64,000 nt of DNA. Source: Catonia carolina (taxonomy: Eukaryota > Arthropoda > Insecta > Hemiptera > Achilidae). Below the pieces are notes generated by a model that had not been told where the DNA came from, did no database searches, and was given only the letters and a program-made list of their open reading frames with translations. Positions 12,236 to 24,303 of the stretch are shown one piece after another (the first letter of the stretch is position 1; every line of letters starts with the position of its first letter). Location: contig JAQMRL010000008.1 in the NCBI GenBank assembly GCA_035578175.1, positions 95,055,041 through 95,119,040 on the forward strand. The letters are read 5' to 3'. Made by a program: the position numbers and the translations under genes.

Positions 12236-12845
12236 ACCCACAATATTTACATTTTTTAATTGACCATTAATTAACCAAAATAGTAACACAAAATTATTTT
12301 CAAAATTTATTTAGTGTTTTATTTTACATTAAGATTCTTAAGTTGTAATTTACAACAATGTAAAAAAAGTTTATCTTTAAGGCGAATTTACACGTGCAAT
12401 GATTTAAAACGATGCATGTATGTGTAAACCATTGTTGACACGCAAGTTTCAACATGGATGCTTAGAAAGAAACTTCCATGGAATTTTCTGCAGCCTTCTG
12501 AAATTTTGTTCGCCAGTAAGTGACTGGCGTGCTACTAAATAAACATTTGCATATGTAAACCTTCACCTCGCCATTAGGCTATTGGCATACAGAAGGTGGT
12601 TTAACTTCGAATTAATTTTTCACTATCACCATTATCTATTATTATATAGATAGCTTTTCACATAGATAGCTTTTTTTATTTATTTATTTTATTTGTTTGT
12701 TTAAGGTCGCATCAACAATAAAGTCATTAGCGACCACAATTACATAACAATCTTAAATTAACAAAATTTATATAACAAAATTTGAATTAAAATGTCTTGA
12801 GTGAACAAAATTTGAATTAAAATGACTTGTGAAACAAAATTTGGA

Positions 12846-13646
12846 TTAAAATACATTGTGTAACTGTAAGTCCGTAAGGTATAAAATCACATTCTGTATA
12901 CTCTTGATGTCCGTCAGCATGATTTTCGTATTTTGTGTTAAGTTATTCTTTTCTCGTAGATAACGTAATCCTGGACATTTTATCAGTAAGTGTATTATCG
13001 TCAATGTAGTATCGTTGCAAAAATAACAGGTCGGTGCATCAGTCTTTTGAAGAAGGTATTTGTGTATGAGACTAGAATGCCCAATTCGTAGGCGTGTTAT
13101 AAGTACTTGATTTTGTCTGCTACTTTGTGGTAATAATACGTCATGTGTGTTTTCCCTGAAGTCGTGTAGTTTACTGCGATGTCCTTTCCATTCATCGTTC
13201 CACACTCCTTGTGTCGTCTTGAGAACAAATATTGACAAATCAACATGTGAGACAGCATGATCATGAAACACTTCTTTTATGGCTTGTTTGGCAGCATTGT
13301 CTGCCTTCTCGTTTCCTGATATACTAACGTGTGCTGGGGTCCATACAAATTCAATTGTGTTATTAATTTTTGTATTTGACACGAAAAGCCTAACTATTTC
13401 TTGAATTATCGGTTCTTTAGTATTTAAATTAGAAATGCTTTCTAGAACACTTTTAGAATCGGTAAAAATTACAAATTTGGAATTTCGAGATTGAGATGCA
13501 ATTTCCAGAGTTTTATAAATAGCATTGGCTTCACAAAAGAATATAGAAGATACGTTATTAATTTTGTAAAGAATCTCTGAATCAGGAAACACGATTCCAC
13601 AGCCACAACCTTCAGTTGTAAGTGAACCGTCTGTGTAAACACTCAT
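12846..13646 (-). pseudogene. RNase H domain and C-terminal zinc motif of the I-like LINE
   Basis: The 266-residue open frame begins MSVYTDGSL. RNase H acidic residues are all visible: D in YTDGS (about residue 6), E in FCEANAIY (about 39), D in FTDSKS (about 63) and D in GNEKADNAAK (about 116), with the WTPAH histidine block before the last. Near residues 206-224 CYFCN and HLLIKC form the C-x2-C...H...C motif common at LINE C-termini. RNase H would remove the RNA template during target-primed synthesis. The domain is intact, but with no reverse transcriptase it is a fragment of a larger ORF2; the methionine shown is only the first in the frame, not a true start. Confidence 0.85.
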
Positions 13647-13666
13647 GTAGTCTTTGAATCTGGCAG

Positions 13667-14922
13667 TTATTTTTTATAATGCGAAATTTTGCTCAAAGTT
13701 TTTATATATAAATTGGCAATCTCATCTGGATGTGTAATTATTTTACGGTTAGTATTTACAAGACATGAAATATTAGTAGAACATTTAATACCTCTTATTT
13801 GTTTTATTTTATTCCACGATTCAACGGAGTTTGAACTGCTCATTGAGGAGATGAAATCACTCCATGACTTACGTTTCTTTAATTTAAACAATGTTCTCGT
13901 ATACGACCTACACTTTTTATACTCAGTAAAATTTATCTGAGTTGGATGGCGTTTATATTTATTGAATGATTTCTTGAATTTTTGTAGAGACTCCTTGCAT
14001 TCATCATCCCACCATGGGACTTGCCTTTTCCGGATTTTGCCTGAAGTTTTCGGTATATTTTTAACTGCTACTTCTAAAATTATACTAGTAAAACAACTAA
14101 TTTCATCATCTATTGTTCTTTCTTCTTGTGTATGAGAGGTGGGCTTTAATATTTCCTCAATTTTTAATGATATGACATGTCGGAATTTTTCCCAATCGGC
14201 CTTACCAAAAATCCATTTCTGATTAATCGTATCAAATGTATCTCTAGATCCAATGTCAATAATAATCGGAAAGTGATCACTACCATACAATTCGGACTCA
14301 GTCCTCCATTCAAGCTGATGAGCAACTGACGCACTGCAAAGGGTAAGATCTATTGCACTAAAGACTTTCTAACTGCTGTTGAAATGAGTAGGTTTCTTCT
14401 TATTTAAAAGAACCACATCGTTGTCTTCCAATAATTGTTCAATATTATTACCTCTGGCGTCATTTTTATGAGAACCCCAAGCATAGTTGTGAGAGTTAAA
14501 ATCTCCGGCGATTAAAAACGGTTTTGGTAGTTGATGGATTAGATTATACAACTCGGTGGATGAGAGCTTGTACTGGTTAGGTAAGTAAATGTTACAAATT
14601 GTAATGGAACCTATTGGAAGAAGAACGGACACAGCGACGGCTTCAATGTTAGAATTTAATTTAATTTCAGAAGTTTGGAACTTTTTATGAATATACATGG
14701 CCACACCTCCACTAGCGTGTAGAACATTTAATCTATTCTATAAAAGATAGAATAATTATTAGAAATAGGTGCAAATAGATCATCTTTAAAATTTGTCTCT
14801 TGCAGACAGATTGTAATCGGATTATGTTTATTAATAAGGAGTTGGAGAAACTCTTTTTGCTGATAAAAACCATTGATATTCCATTGAAGGATGGAATATG
14901 TAGAATTATATCTTCCTGTCAT
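13667..14922 (-). pseudogene. APE-type endonuclease domain of the I-like LINE (broken)
   Basis: The motifs of an apurinic-type LINE endonuclease follow in order on the minus strand: ILQWNINGF (about 14890), LQETNF, AGDFNSHNYAW, SAIDLTL and GSDHFPI (about 14280). It would nick target DNA to prime reverse transcription. The frame is broken twice: a frameshift near 14725 after FYRID, and a TAG stop near 14370 after HFNSS. After the endonuclease the frame runs through a linker (WWDDECKESL, IANLYIKTL) that normally leads into the reverse transcriptase, but it ends at 13667 and RNase H follows at once. Confidence 0.8.
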
Positions 14923-14999
14923 TTTAGAACATAAAAACTTAAGTGATTAAATAAAAACAATTTTGAATTAAATCGAGAAATAAATATATATTCCAGCAA

Positions 15000-16468
15000 T
15001 TACGACGAATCACAGTCTAGCAAAGATAGTACATTACTGTCACCTTCTAAGTCGGCACTTTTTACTGGAATTTCCATACTTGAGTCATTAGATCCATCTA
15101 TCGCTGATTTTAGTGCCAATTGTAATTTAGTAAATTTAGTTTTAAGGGATCTTCCGTTTAAAGAAGGATACGTATCATTAAGAAGAATCAAAACTTTAGA
15201 TAGGTCAGAGGTATATTCCTTTATAATGCCTACAGGATTGGAGGAACCGTAAGTCCTTTCAAGGAGGCTCTTTAGTTGCATGTAGTCAAGAACGTAGGGG
15301 TTGTCTTTGCTACTGAGAATGTCCTTCAGAGGACTTAACTGGTCTATTACTTTAGAAAAGTGATCACCCTTCTCCTTTTTAATCTTCTTTTTCATCGGTC
15401 TAGTTAGGGTATACCCTTCTTCTGTCGACGAATCGATATTCGACGAGTTATCTAAACACTCGTCATTATTAATGGCAGTGGAGCCCTCAGACGACAACGG
15501 CCTTTTATGTATTTTGGCTTCAGTCATACTAGATTTACCAGGAGCAGGAAGCCCAGGAAATTCAACATCAAACTTAGTATGTTGATTACTAGTGTCGTTT
15601 GATTTTTATGTACCGGTAACACTGGTATCAAAATTACCATCGCATTGAAAATTGTTAGTGGATTTATGATTTCCGTTAACAGTAGGAACCTCATTGTCCT
15701 CAACCTCATTTAAACTAGCAACATTTTTAACATGACCAACATCCCTATCGCTTACTAAAGTTTCATCTTCACGATTGAGGTCACTGACTTTGTCATTTAT
15801 GATTGAAGTACAATCTTTAGCCTGATGCCTCGGTTTTTTACAGACAAAACAGGAAATAGAGTCAGATGATAGATAAATCCAATAGGATGTATCATCATAT
15901 ACAATTTTGATAAAGTCAGGTAATTTTCCGAAATCTTCCGGGTGAATATACACCTGACGTCTGAAACTCATAATATGGCTATAGCCGGGTTCAGATATCC
16001 CCGCTTTCAGGAAAGAAATTTTAGACGCTAGTCTTATATTAAGTCTAGAAAGTTTATCTTCCAGTACATTATGAGGAATTACTGGACACACATTTGATAA
16101 TATAATCCTTTTGTACGTTGTAATTAACGGCCGAATAAGTAATTTATTGTTCTTCAGTGAAATTACTGTGTGGTCTGCTACAAGACTGTTTACTATATCT
16201 GACGAAGCAAGATACATACAAATTCTGTTCATCGAGATGCGAGAAACAAACCTAATGTTCTCGGGTTTCACTAATAAACCGACTGCCTGGGTGTACTCCT
16301 TTACTGGTATTCCGTCGATTGCATCTAACATTATGGCCTGAGCCTTCGTTGGAAAATTATTCGTTTTTACGCTATTTGCGTAAGAAGCTTGTTGACTGTT
16401 TAATTTACTGTTTTTTCCATTGAATTACTACTGTTATTTAACAATGAACCTCTGTACTCAGAAGCCAT
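15000..16468 (-). pseudogene. ORF1 (gag-like, zinc knuckle) of the I-like LINE
   Basis: A likely start codon (MASEYRG) is at 16466-16468, followed by a stop or shift near 16410. The main open part (16331-15606) holds a nucleic-acid-binding region and one canonical CCHC knuckle, CFVCKKPRHQAKDC (C-x2-C-x4-H-x4-C), near 15840. A second part (15527-15000) in another frame is serine and acid rich. ORF1 proteins of I-type LINEs coat the element RNA. At least two frameshifts or stops show that the copy is dead. Confidence 0.75.
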
Positions 16469-16745
16469 ATTAAATATATTCCGTAACCTAGGCTAGCTTA
16501 GGTTAGGTTACCAACAATGACAACAATGCCGACAAAAAACAAACAAAAGATAAAACAAAATGAAATAAAATAATTACCTATCACTTTAGTGTAATCGGTA
16601 TACTCGCAGACAAGTAATTAATAGTTTTAAATAGAAAAATACTTGTATTTTTTTCCATAACATAAACAGCACAACATTTGTTTACAAACACCAAACCGGA
16701 AGCAGATAGCTTTTTATTTTACTGTATCTTTAAACAGTAACTAAA

Positions 16746-16922
16746 ATGAGCGAAATTTTGAGAAATAAGAAGTGGAGTAGTGATGAAACCATTAAATTTT
16801 TGAAAAAATATGAAAAACTTCCTTGTTTGTGGGACAAACACTGTTCGTCTTATAAAAACAGACCTTCAAACTATCAATACCAATGTAACAAATCACTGTT
16901 CTGTAAGCTTTTACGAACATGA
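16746..16922 (+). pseudogene. MADF-domain N-terminal fragment (Harbinger accessory protein)
   Basis: A 58-codon open frame begins MSEILRNKKWSSDE and contains FLKKYEKLPCLWDKH followed by YKNRPSNY. This matches the start of a MADF DNA-binding domain (aromatic helix, then LWD, then YKNR). It ends at a TGA before the domain is complete. PIF/Harbinger elements commonly encode such a protein beside the transposase, and it lies inside inverted repeats that fit that superfamily. No transposase is seen. Confidence 0.6.
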
Positions 16923-17056
16923 CACAACACAACAGCAAAAATAAATGAAACTGGTGCGACAAAAAGCATTTAATTTGTAAACCTCTACTGGCATACAAAT
17001 TAAACTGACGTCAATACTGGTGCTAGCAAATCATTGCACGTATAAATGCGCCTTAA

Positions 17057-17667
17057 ACTAACCATCAAGCAGGGACAAATGAGCGGTTTTTTATTTCACT
17101 TGATAGTATTTATTAAATATAATCAGAAATATATATATAATGTATGTATAATTATGTAAGCGGGATTATTAAAAAAGTCTACTGAACCGCTACAGCTAGA
17201 GGTTCGATTCCCGGTCTAGAAAACTTCAAAAAGTTAAAACTTTACAAATATCATCTGCAAACCATTGTAGTTGCTAATAACAGAGAAGTTGATGCGGCTA
17301 ATGAACAATAATAAGGAAGCATATTTACTGAATATCTAAGCTTAAGCAGACATACCAAATCTAAATTCACCTTACACTTCAGTTAATATTTTAACTTTGT
17401 AAAACATGACATATTAAATCTACATCTACATATTTTTTCAGTGCATATTATTAATCTATAACTTATACGTAATATTGTTTTTACGGTTGATGAGCTCTGC
17501 TGTTCCACACGTTTAGACCAATCAGAACGTTTGTCACTGTTGTCAGATTGTACCTGACAAATATTACGCGCGCATGCGTATAAGAGCAGCAATAGTTCAC
17601 TCTCGTCTTGCATCTCGTGCTGAACACATCGATTACAGAGCGCGTTAACATGCAATACTTTATAATA
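17057..17667. other. No gene; possible tRNA-like relic
   Basis: AT-rich DNA. Near 17189-17220, GGTTCGATTCCCGG resembles a pol III B box, so a decayed SINE may be present. Nothing else is recognised. Confidence 0.4.
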
Positions 17668-17669
17668 TA

Positions 17670-18442
17670 GGGAGTTTATAAAAGAACTTCTCGATTTCAA
17701 TAAATCATAATAAAATAACCTAACTAGTTAAAAGCATTTGGTTTTCATAGTTCTGTCAGGCATGTCGTAAAGTTTCAATTTGTTGCATTGGCCAACCTGT
17801 TAGTTAACTTGCCTGACCTACACGCTGTGTCAGTCTGCCCGTCATGGCGTCACCGCAGTAGAAAGGACAGTGCGTGATTTGGTTTACAGAGACGCGTTTA
17901 GTTATTACAGTTCAGCATAATGTTCGGCGTGAATACGGCCATACTGCGCCTACGAATAAAACGATTCTGCAGTGGTTTAACCAGTTTAAGGCAACAGGCA
18001 GCGTCTTGAAAGGGACATCTCCAGGCAGGCCATCTGACTGCATGGTCAGATCAGGCCATCTGACCCCATGGTCTGATCAGGCCGGTGGATAGGAAAAACA
18101 GGCCCGATCCCATGGCCACCAAGGAGCCCAGACGTTATACCGCTAGAGTTTTTTTGGGGTATGTTAGTAACATTGTTTACTCGCAGAAAATCCGTGAAAT
18201 TGAACACCTACGGGAGAGGATTGTTGCAGTTGTAGCAGCAATAACATCCGATTTGCTGGCAAGTACGTGAAAAGAAGTGGATTACCGTTTGGACGTAATG
18301 GTGCACATATATCGAAGTTTATTAAATATAAAAAATACTTGAAAAATGTCTCATCCAGAATTTATTATCATGTAAGTTTTTCTTTTAATTAAAGCTATTT
18401 AAATAACACATGAAATCAATGAGTTCTTTTATAAACACTCTG
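17670..18442 (+). pseudogene. Internally deleted mariner-like transposon
   Basis: Ends match as inverted repeats: TTTATAAAAGAACTT near 17675 and its counterpart GAGTTCTTTTATAAA near 18421, with TATA outside both ends. From about 17844 the plus strand reads MASPQ, a stop, then VIWFTETRL, HTAPTNKTILQWFNQF and SPGRPSD, the helix-turn-helix N-terminus of a mariner-like transposase. After about 18060 the frame jumps to C-terminal-like sequence (VAAITSDLL, then DYRLDVMVHIYR-like). The DDE catalytic middle is missing, so the element cannot move by itself. Confidence 0.7.
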
Positions 18443-18445
18443 TAT

Positions 18446-19070
18446 AATCAGCTGATTGTATGATTTTAGATTATAATTGTTATTGAAAGACCCAAAAAAA
18501 AAAATGGCCGGCGAAATATTTAACAGTGCTACAAGTGCAAGTCTTGGAAACGTTGGTGGCAAGTCATTGGCTACCTATAAAGTGGGTAGGGGCAATGGAT
18601 ATGTTCAGAGCTTATCAGCCTTGAAAAATTGTATAGTTTTATAGTACCTATGCATTATTAATATACACGTTCTACCTAGACTAAAAGAATAATAATACCT
18701 AATCGTAAACCTAGAATCGTAATACCTAGACTAAAAGATACCAAATCAAATTGTATTTTTATACAGAAGACAGATCACGAGGTTAAATGTTATTTAGATT
18801 ATTTTTGTTACGATTCATTTTTTAACAAGTAATTTTTTAGGTTCTACCGTTATCAGAATTTTTTAAATATTGAACAACCAGTAGTTTTAATCGTGGCTTT
18901 TAAGCTGAATATTAGTTTTAAGTAGACTTTGCTTTTGGCTGGCTCAGTCAAAAAGCTGAAAGTTATGTAAGAAATATCAAAGAGATCGTACTATAGTACG
19001 TTTTTTCTTAGTTGACTCCTAGCATTAACAAGCCAACGGGCGAGTGAAAGGAACACAACTGAGTGTTAAA
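18446..19070. other. No recognised feature
   Basis: Short direct repeats (ACCTAGACTAAAAGA near 18674 and 18725) only; no gene. Confidence 0.45.
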
Positions 19071-19075
19071 AACCT

Positions 19076-19690
19076 TTAGCTTACACTATGCCCGCTCGTA
19101 CCTTTCATGCCGTTGAACGAAAAACTATTGAACGTAGTACTATTGAATTTTAACCCCATAGATAGAATTAGTTTATGAAGGGTGGACCGACTAATGTTGA
19201 GTAAATCAGGACCATTAGTGACAACCGGCAAAATCTTATTTAAAGTAGGTAGTAAGTAGGTACTCATTTTTATAGGAAAATTGATGAATAATTAGTCTTA
19301 AAGCAGTTTTGTTGATATCATAAAATTTTTCTAAAGCAGGTGTTTTACGTTTTCGTTTTTTAACTGAGGTTTTTAAAACATCATTCTGTTAAATTCTTTC
19401 GTACTCTATGAACACTTGAACAAGATACACCGGTAAAATCAGCAGTAAGTGATTCTATCTCTTTAATTTCTAGGTTAGGATATTTATTAGCAAATTTATT
19501 GAAAAAATTAATTGCAATTGTCTTTTCTCCGCTTCGTAAAGGTTTCCTATTTTTATATTTAATATTACTTCCGGAAGAAGAAGGTTCGTCCACCATCGTA
19601 AATACATGTGTTGTCGCACTATCACGTACACAACCATGCACTAACACCAGAAAACTAAGAAAAAATACGAAAATTAATGCGAATAAATAG
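19076..19690 (-). pseudogene. DDE transposase N-terminal remnant
   Basis: Two open pieces on the minus strand, 19647-19381 and about 19400-19076, read as a helix-turn-helix region (SGEKTIAINFFNKF, SSVHRVRKNL) and then KTPALEKFYDINKTALR, PTLNKILPVV and SRSTLHKLILSMGLKF. The second helix-turn-helix followed by SRSTLHKL is typical of IS630/Tc1-related transposases in insects. A stop after KNLTE and a frameshift near 19265 break it, and no DDE catalytic part is visible. Confidence 0.55.
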
Positions 19691-20702
19691 AATTTTACTT
19701 AAACGCACACTAAATCATGAAGACATCACAACATAAATTACAAAATGTGACAGCCTCATATATATACAAGATTTATTTTGATATTACATTACACCAATCT
19801 ATAAATAACTCAAATAATATTATGTGAAATGAAAATAATTTGTGTATAAAAATGACAAAACTATTATAATTTTATTATTATGCCTATTTCATTATACCAC
19901 TGACGATTGAATGACAAAATGTAATGAGTGGGTGTTTTTTTAGATCACCGGTTAGCTTGCAGTGAGTTCACCCAAGGCCGTGCGTGTTTGTGTATTTACA
20001 GGGACTAACACATACGTAGTTTGTTTACATCAGGACAACTAACAAAAAACGGACTATAGGTAGTTTTTTGCTAAGTAGATTTTACCTAGTTGTACTTATA
20101 CCACAAGACAATCAATTTTTCTCAGGTCATATTTTCCCCTTCCACTGATAATCAATACTCATGTCAAGAAAATTCCTGTTTCCATTAGCTACTAATTTCT
20201 TTTATTTGTTCGGTTGTTTTTTTTTTATTCAATGCGGTAAGGTTGTGTGAGAAGTTGAAAGCTTTAAATTTTATCTACTGTAGGGGTTCGATAATAACAA
20301 ATAAAAGCTAAAATAAAATAAATTCAAAACTCCAAAAAAATCTCAAAAATGCAGTATTACTGGTTAACACATTTTTGAAGAATTTATTCATCACAGTCTT
20401 TCCAAACAGATTCTCTCTTTCTTTGCTACAAAGAAATGAAGTCTTTGAGAATCATAAGCTGATTACAGTCTATTTCATCTTCTTTTTATGTGCCACTTTC
20501 AAATCTAAAGAGCGCGTAAACCTTTCATTTGTTACTCCAATTTTTACTACGTTGTAAGATATTTTATGTTCAAGAAATATCGTAGTTAATGAATATTATT
20601 TAGTTCAATCGGTGCTAAACTAAAATGTATTATGTCTCTATATTTTGAGTCAGTGTTTTATTTAAGCACGATGAATAATTATTTATTTATGTATTATTTA
20701 GT
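19691..20702. other. No recognised feature
   Basis: AT-rich DNA with several T runs; no gene, SINE or inverted repeat recognised. Confidence 0.45.
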
Positions 20703-21035
20703 CTCTTCTTCTTCTTTTTCTTACTATCAAGGATTAGGCATAAGCCTGTTCCGAACTCACAAACCATCCTGTACGTCTACAGAAACACAAGACATTCCAA
20801 CCCGTACATCCCGACTACTGCCATCTTCTTCGAGGTCTTCCCACCTCCCTTCTTCCAACTAGAACATATTATTCCGTCACTTTTAGAGGTATTCTCTCCT
20901 CTGGCATCCGTTCCAAATGTTGTTTCCATTGATTCCGGTACTCCTCCACTTTTTCATTCAAGTTAAATACACCCAACTCGGATCTAATTTCTTCGTTGTG
21001 TATTAGATCATGCCTCAAGCAGCTCTTCACCCTTC
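20703..21035 (-). pseudogene. LINE ORF2 C-terminal fragment (RTE-like)
   Basis: The minus strand reads RRVKSCLRHDLIHNEEIRSE, then EEYRNQWKQHLERMPEERIP and VGRPRRRWQ, the basic C-terminal region after the reverse transcriptase in RTE-type LINEs. It stops at a CTTCTTCTTC-type tail at the left end. Stops interrupt it. Confidence 0.65.
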
Positions 21036-21687
21036 TCAAAAAATATATTATTTAGTAAGGCAATGAAATACTACATTTTAAATTAATTCAAATGGCTCGG
21101 TAACGTGATAGCTTATAGAATTAAAGAATTATTAATTATCTTAATCCTTTATAGTTCTTTGGTAAGTAGGCTATATTTACCACTGACAATAAGGTCGATT
21201 TTATTTAATAATAAGCTATGCAGTTGAACATTATTGGTATTTTATGGTGTTATAGATGTTCTCTGGTAACAGGATATCCGCAGTTTTAAATTAGCGCTCA
21301 GCGACCATTTTCTTCGCGGTTGCACCAATGTGGTAAGGATTCATACCAGCTACCGCTTTGTTTTGTTGTTATTTTTGTAGAGTACTTAGACAATTCTAGT
21401 TTTTACGGAAAAGCAAGCATTCAAGGAAATATAAAGTTAAGAGAAGTTATTCTACACATTTTTTTTCATGAGACGCGTCGTCTCATGAAAGGGGTTTTTC
21501 TCATCTGAGTTAGCACGTCAGAAGCTGTTTTATAATGGTATAAATGATTCAAAGGACCCGACTGTCCTGCATTTCCAAAATGCGGGTTGTTGTAGACAAT
21601 CAGGTCATACCATCATTGCAGTAAAGCATTTACTGAACAATCATAGTTTAAACACTATTTAACCTACATCACTATTACTAATTAGGT
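21036..21687. other. No gene; short palindrome near 21469
   Basis: ATGAGACGCGTCGTCTCAT at about 21469 is nearly palindromic; a related stretch (ACGACGCGTCTCATG) is at about 30059. No coding frame is recognised. Confidence 0.4.
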
Positions 21688-21950
21688 CTATAGTACGAAA
21701 AATGAAAGATGGAACCTGTATTTGGAACCGTGTAGGCTATCTCACTAAATAAAAAACTTAAAATTTTAGGTACGGCTCGGTTTAAGGCGAGATTGTACGA
21801 TGGTTTTAACTCAAAATTTAGATTTTTGGATTTTTATGTTTTTCAATAGTTTAGGCTTAGGATCTACCAGGAAAACATTAAATTACGTCAAAAAAATATT
21901 TTTTTTATGAAAAAATTAAGTTTTTATCAGATTTACACAGAAAACGTTTG

Positions 21951-22350
21951 CCCATAACAGACAGGTGGAGTGTCAAATTATTTACACTCAATCTGTTAGT
22001 TGCAGGGCTAAAATAAATAGTTCTGTTTCTTATCACATGGTCAGCCAATTAAATGACTGAATCATTTAAGAACAGAAGAGGTAGAGGTGTAAAAGACACT
22101 AATCAGAGTTATCTCGTCTGAAAGTAATGGATTTCATTATACAGCCAGACCCTGTGGTGAATGAAGTGAAAGTGTCATTTGCAGAGTGAAAAATATATGC
22201 TTTTCAGAGGGCCTGGCATGCTGATAAGTGTACTTTTCCACTCAGTGAGGAAGGCAATTGTAAACCACCTGTCTCCTCGATTTACTTAGTAAAACCTCTA
22301 CAGGTTCAAACCAGCCTTCTGGCTGATGACCTAAACAACAAAACAACAAC
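21951..22350 (+). repeat. R400 repeat, copy 2
   Basis: Starts at CCCATAACAGACAGGTGGAG and ends ATGACCTAAACAACA with an AAC-rich tail. Very similar to the copies at 2928 and 47106. Confidence 0.75.
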
Positions 22351-22399
22351 AGAAAAATTATCATGTTACGAAGAAAGAATATTTTTTCATAATTTTTTT

Positions 22400-22645
22400 A
22401 AAAATTTATTTATTTAACGTCGCATCAACTACAACAGCTGTCATTAGCGACGACGTTGGGGTGTAACTTTTTTTTTTTTTATTTATTTAACGTCGCATCA
22501 ACGTTGGGGTGTAACTATTGTTCAATGGAGGATGAAATGATTTTTTGTAACGTATGAAAATATGCCATGCCTGAGTGGGATTCGAACCCAGGACCGCATG
22601 ATTAGAGGCGAGCACGTTACGAACTACGCCAATGCGGCCGGCTTT
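22400..22645 (-). repeat. Type A tRNA-derived SINE with a duplicated 3' tail
   Basis: The minus-strand head near 22640 (GCCGGCCGCATTGGCGTAGT) includes a B-box-like GGGTTCGAATCCC. The 3' tail GTTGATGCGACG occurs twice (near 22418 and 22490), which suggests a second, 5'-truncated copy next to the first. Confidence 0.7.
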
Positions 22646-22984
22646 TTCATAATTTTATACTGCTCATTTTAGTGCATAGAGAATTTTAGTTTTTAAAATA
22701 TCTGCATAACGGTTTTTAATATTCTCAGCTGTTGGTTCAGCTTTCTAAACAACTGTATTTTTTTTTCAAATCAGCAAAATTACAATCTGTTCTGTTATAA
22801 AGGAACAAGAACAATAAGTAATAAGGTTAACATAGAAAAGACAAATTTACAAGAATATTATACATTAATAATACAGATAACCTTTTTGTAATTTTAAAAA
22901 TTCATTTTGAAGTGATTCAAAACTAAAAAAAAGAAAATATTTATACACATACACATAAAAATATCGAAAATAAAAAGTTAATTG

Positions 22985-23570
22985 TGTTCAAATTTGTTAA
23001 GTAAATCCAACTCATTGTATCTGTTAAGTCTTGTAAACGTATAGTCACTGTTGTCCAGTAAGTTTATCGCGAGATGATTTGGATGTCCGTTTGATCTTTG
23101 TTCGTATGTTTTGCTAAATTGTTTAATTTACTGTCTTACTGAGTTAAGTCGTATGTCGTTATAGATATACTATTTGTTTCGTATGTACCATGGTATCCTA
23201 AGAGATGATCGTAAAAATTTTGTTTGAAAACGTTCTAAAATGTCAATACTGATATTTTTTGTTGTCCCCCAGAGTTGTATTAGTACGTCCACACCGGCTT
23301 GAATATTGTCTTGTATAGCGACAGTTTTGATTCAGTTGACAGTTGTGAGCGTCTCCCAGTTAACCAAAAAATATTTCTCAATTTTAAGTCCAGTTGTCTT
23401 CGTTTCGTCAACATGTGTTTCTTCCACGTCAGTCGGCGGTCCAGAAGCCCCAGGTACTTCACCTCTTCTGACTGTGGCACCACAATGTCATTAAGTAGAA
23501 CATCTGTTCCCATCTACAACTGTAGATGGGAAATAACTTGTTTGTGTACATATTGTTTTTGATTTGTGGC
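22985..23570 (-). pseudogene. Jockey-type LINE reverse transcriptase C-terminal fragment
   Basis: Minus strand, from about 23510: VVPQSEEVKYLGLLDRRLTW, then LDLKLRNIFWLTGRRSQLS, SLYKTIFKPVWTY and, after a break, IQLWGTTKNINIDILERFQ. These blocks are characteristic of the thumb and C-terminal region of Jockey-clade elements. It is truncated at the 5' end and contains at least one frameshift or stop. Confidence 0.75.
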
Positions 23571-23963
23571 CTCTTGTTTCTTACCTTTTCCCGTAAATTT
23601 AAATTTATAACACTAAGGTACATTTTTTTCAGAAACCAATAAACCTACCAAGCTGAAATTTTTACCACTTAATTATCTTGTATATCCACATATACCGACG
23701 TTTTTATGACTTCCTCAGAAGCTCCAAAAATTAGTAATATGCAAAACACGTGAAAAAAATTTGTAAAACTTTTATGTTATTCGTAATTTAAAAAAAAATG
23801 GTATAGTCCAAAGATTAAATTAAAAAAATATTAGTAGCTCGACAAGAAACCCGACACCTATAGTGTGTAAAGTTTCATTTTCCTATCTTTTACCAATCCT
23901 ATGAAAAATGTACCTAAAAATATCAAATTTAACATTGGCGGGATACAAAGTACAGTCTCCCCT

Positions 23964-24303
23964 TTTAAAGCTTGGTTCTTTGTTATTTTATTCGTATAAA
24001 TTACGAAACACGGGAGTGTATTAGGCTTTTTCTAGCGATTTGAGAACAAAATATGTACCCCATTTTAGCGCATTTTTCATTTAGTCCATGTTTCAGAACA
24101 TGTAGCACGATCAATTTTAACTCCTCTACATCGCCGTATATTTCCTCTTAAAATTGATCGTGGTACATGTTCTGAAACATGGACTAAGTAAAAAATGCTC
24201 TGAAAAGTCAGGTAGATACTTTGTTTCCAAGTTGCTGAAAATGCCTAATACACTCCCGTGTTTTGTAATTTATACGAATAAAACAAATTACCAAATTTTA
24301 AAA
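23964..24303. mobile_element. Perfectly nested hairpin (foldback), arms about 155 bp
   Basis: The left arm (about 23964-24120, ending GATCAATTTTAA) and the right arm (about 24148-24303, starting TTAAAATTGATC) are imperfect reverse complements around a 27-bp spacer. It sits inside the composite element 21688-24390 just before the right end. Confidence 0.75.

Larger units (their letters stand above)
12675..16703 (-). mobile_element. I-like LINE, full-span insertion with the reverse transcriptase deleted
   Basis: An 11-bp target duplication, AGATAGCTTTT, sits at 12664-12674 and 16704-16714. Reading on the minus strand the order is 5' leader, ORF1 (gag-like with zinc knuckle), APE endonuclease, then directly RNase H and a C-terminal zinc-type motif. 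The expected reverse transcriptase of several hundred codons between endonuclease and RNase H is missing at about 13647-13690. The 3' end carries GTCGCTAATGAC and GTTGATGCGACC followed by an A-rich TAAA tail, and the same tail is found on the type A SINEs. An APE endonuclease combined with RNase H points to the I group rather than Jockey. Confidence 0.8.
12378..17055. mobile_element. PIF/Harbinger-like element split by a LINE
   Basis: Terminal inverted repeats flank this composite: TTAAGGCGAATTTACACG with GTGCAATGATTT at the left, and the reverse complement (AAATCATTGCACG, GCGCCTTAA) at the right. Without the LINE at 12675-16703 the element is about 650 bp. It contains an N-terminal MADF coding remnant (16746-16922), the type of accessory protein carried by Harbinger elements. 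TTAA or TTA at both ends would be the target duplication. Confidence 0.6.

Noticed and set aside
13689..13940. Plus-strand 83-codon frame
   Set aside because: It is antisense to the endonuclease-linker part of the I-like LINE.
18741..18790. A minus-strand IQF-like end as candidate TM7 exon
   Set aside because: The neighbouring codons include charged residues and no hydrophobic run or acceptor, so it does not fit a receptor TM7.
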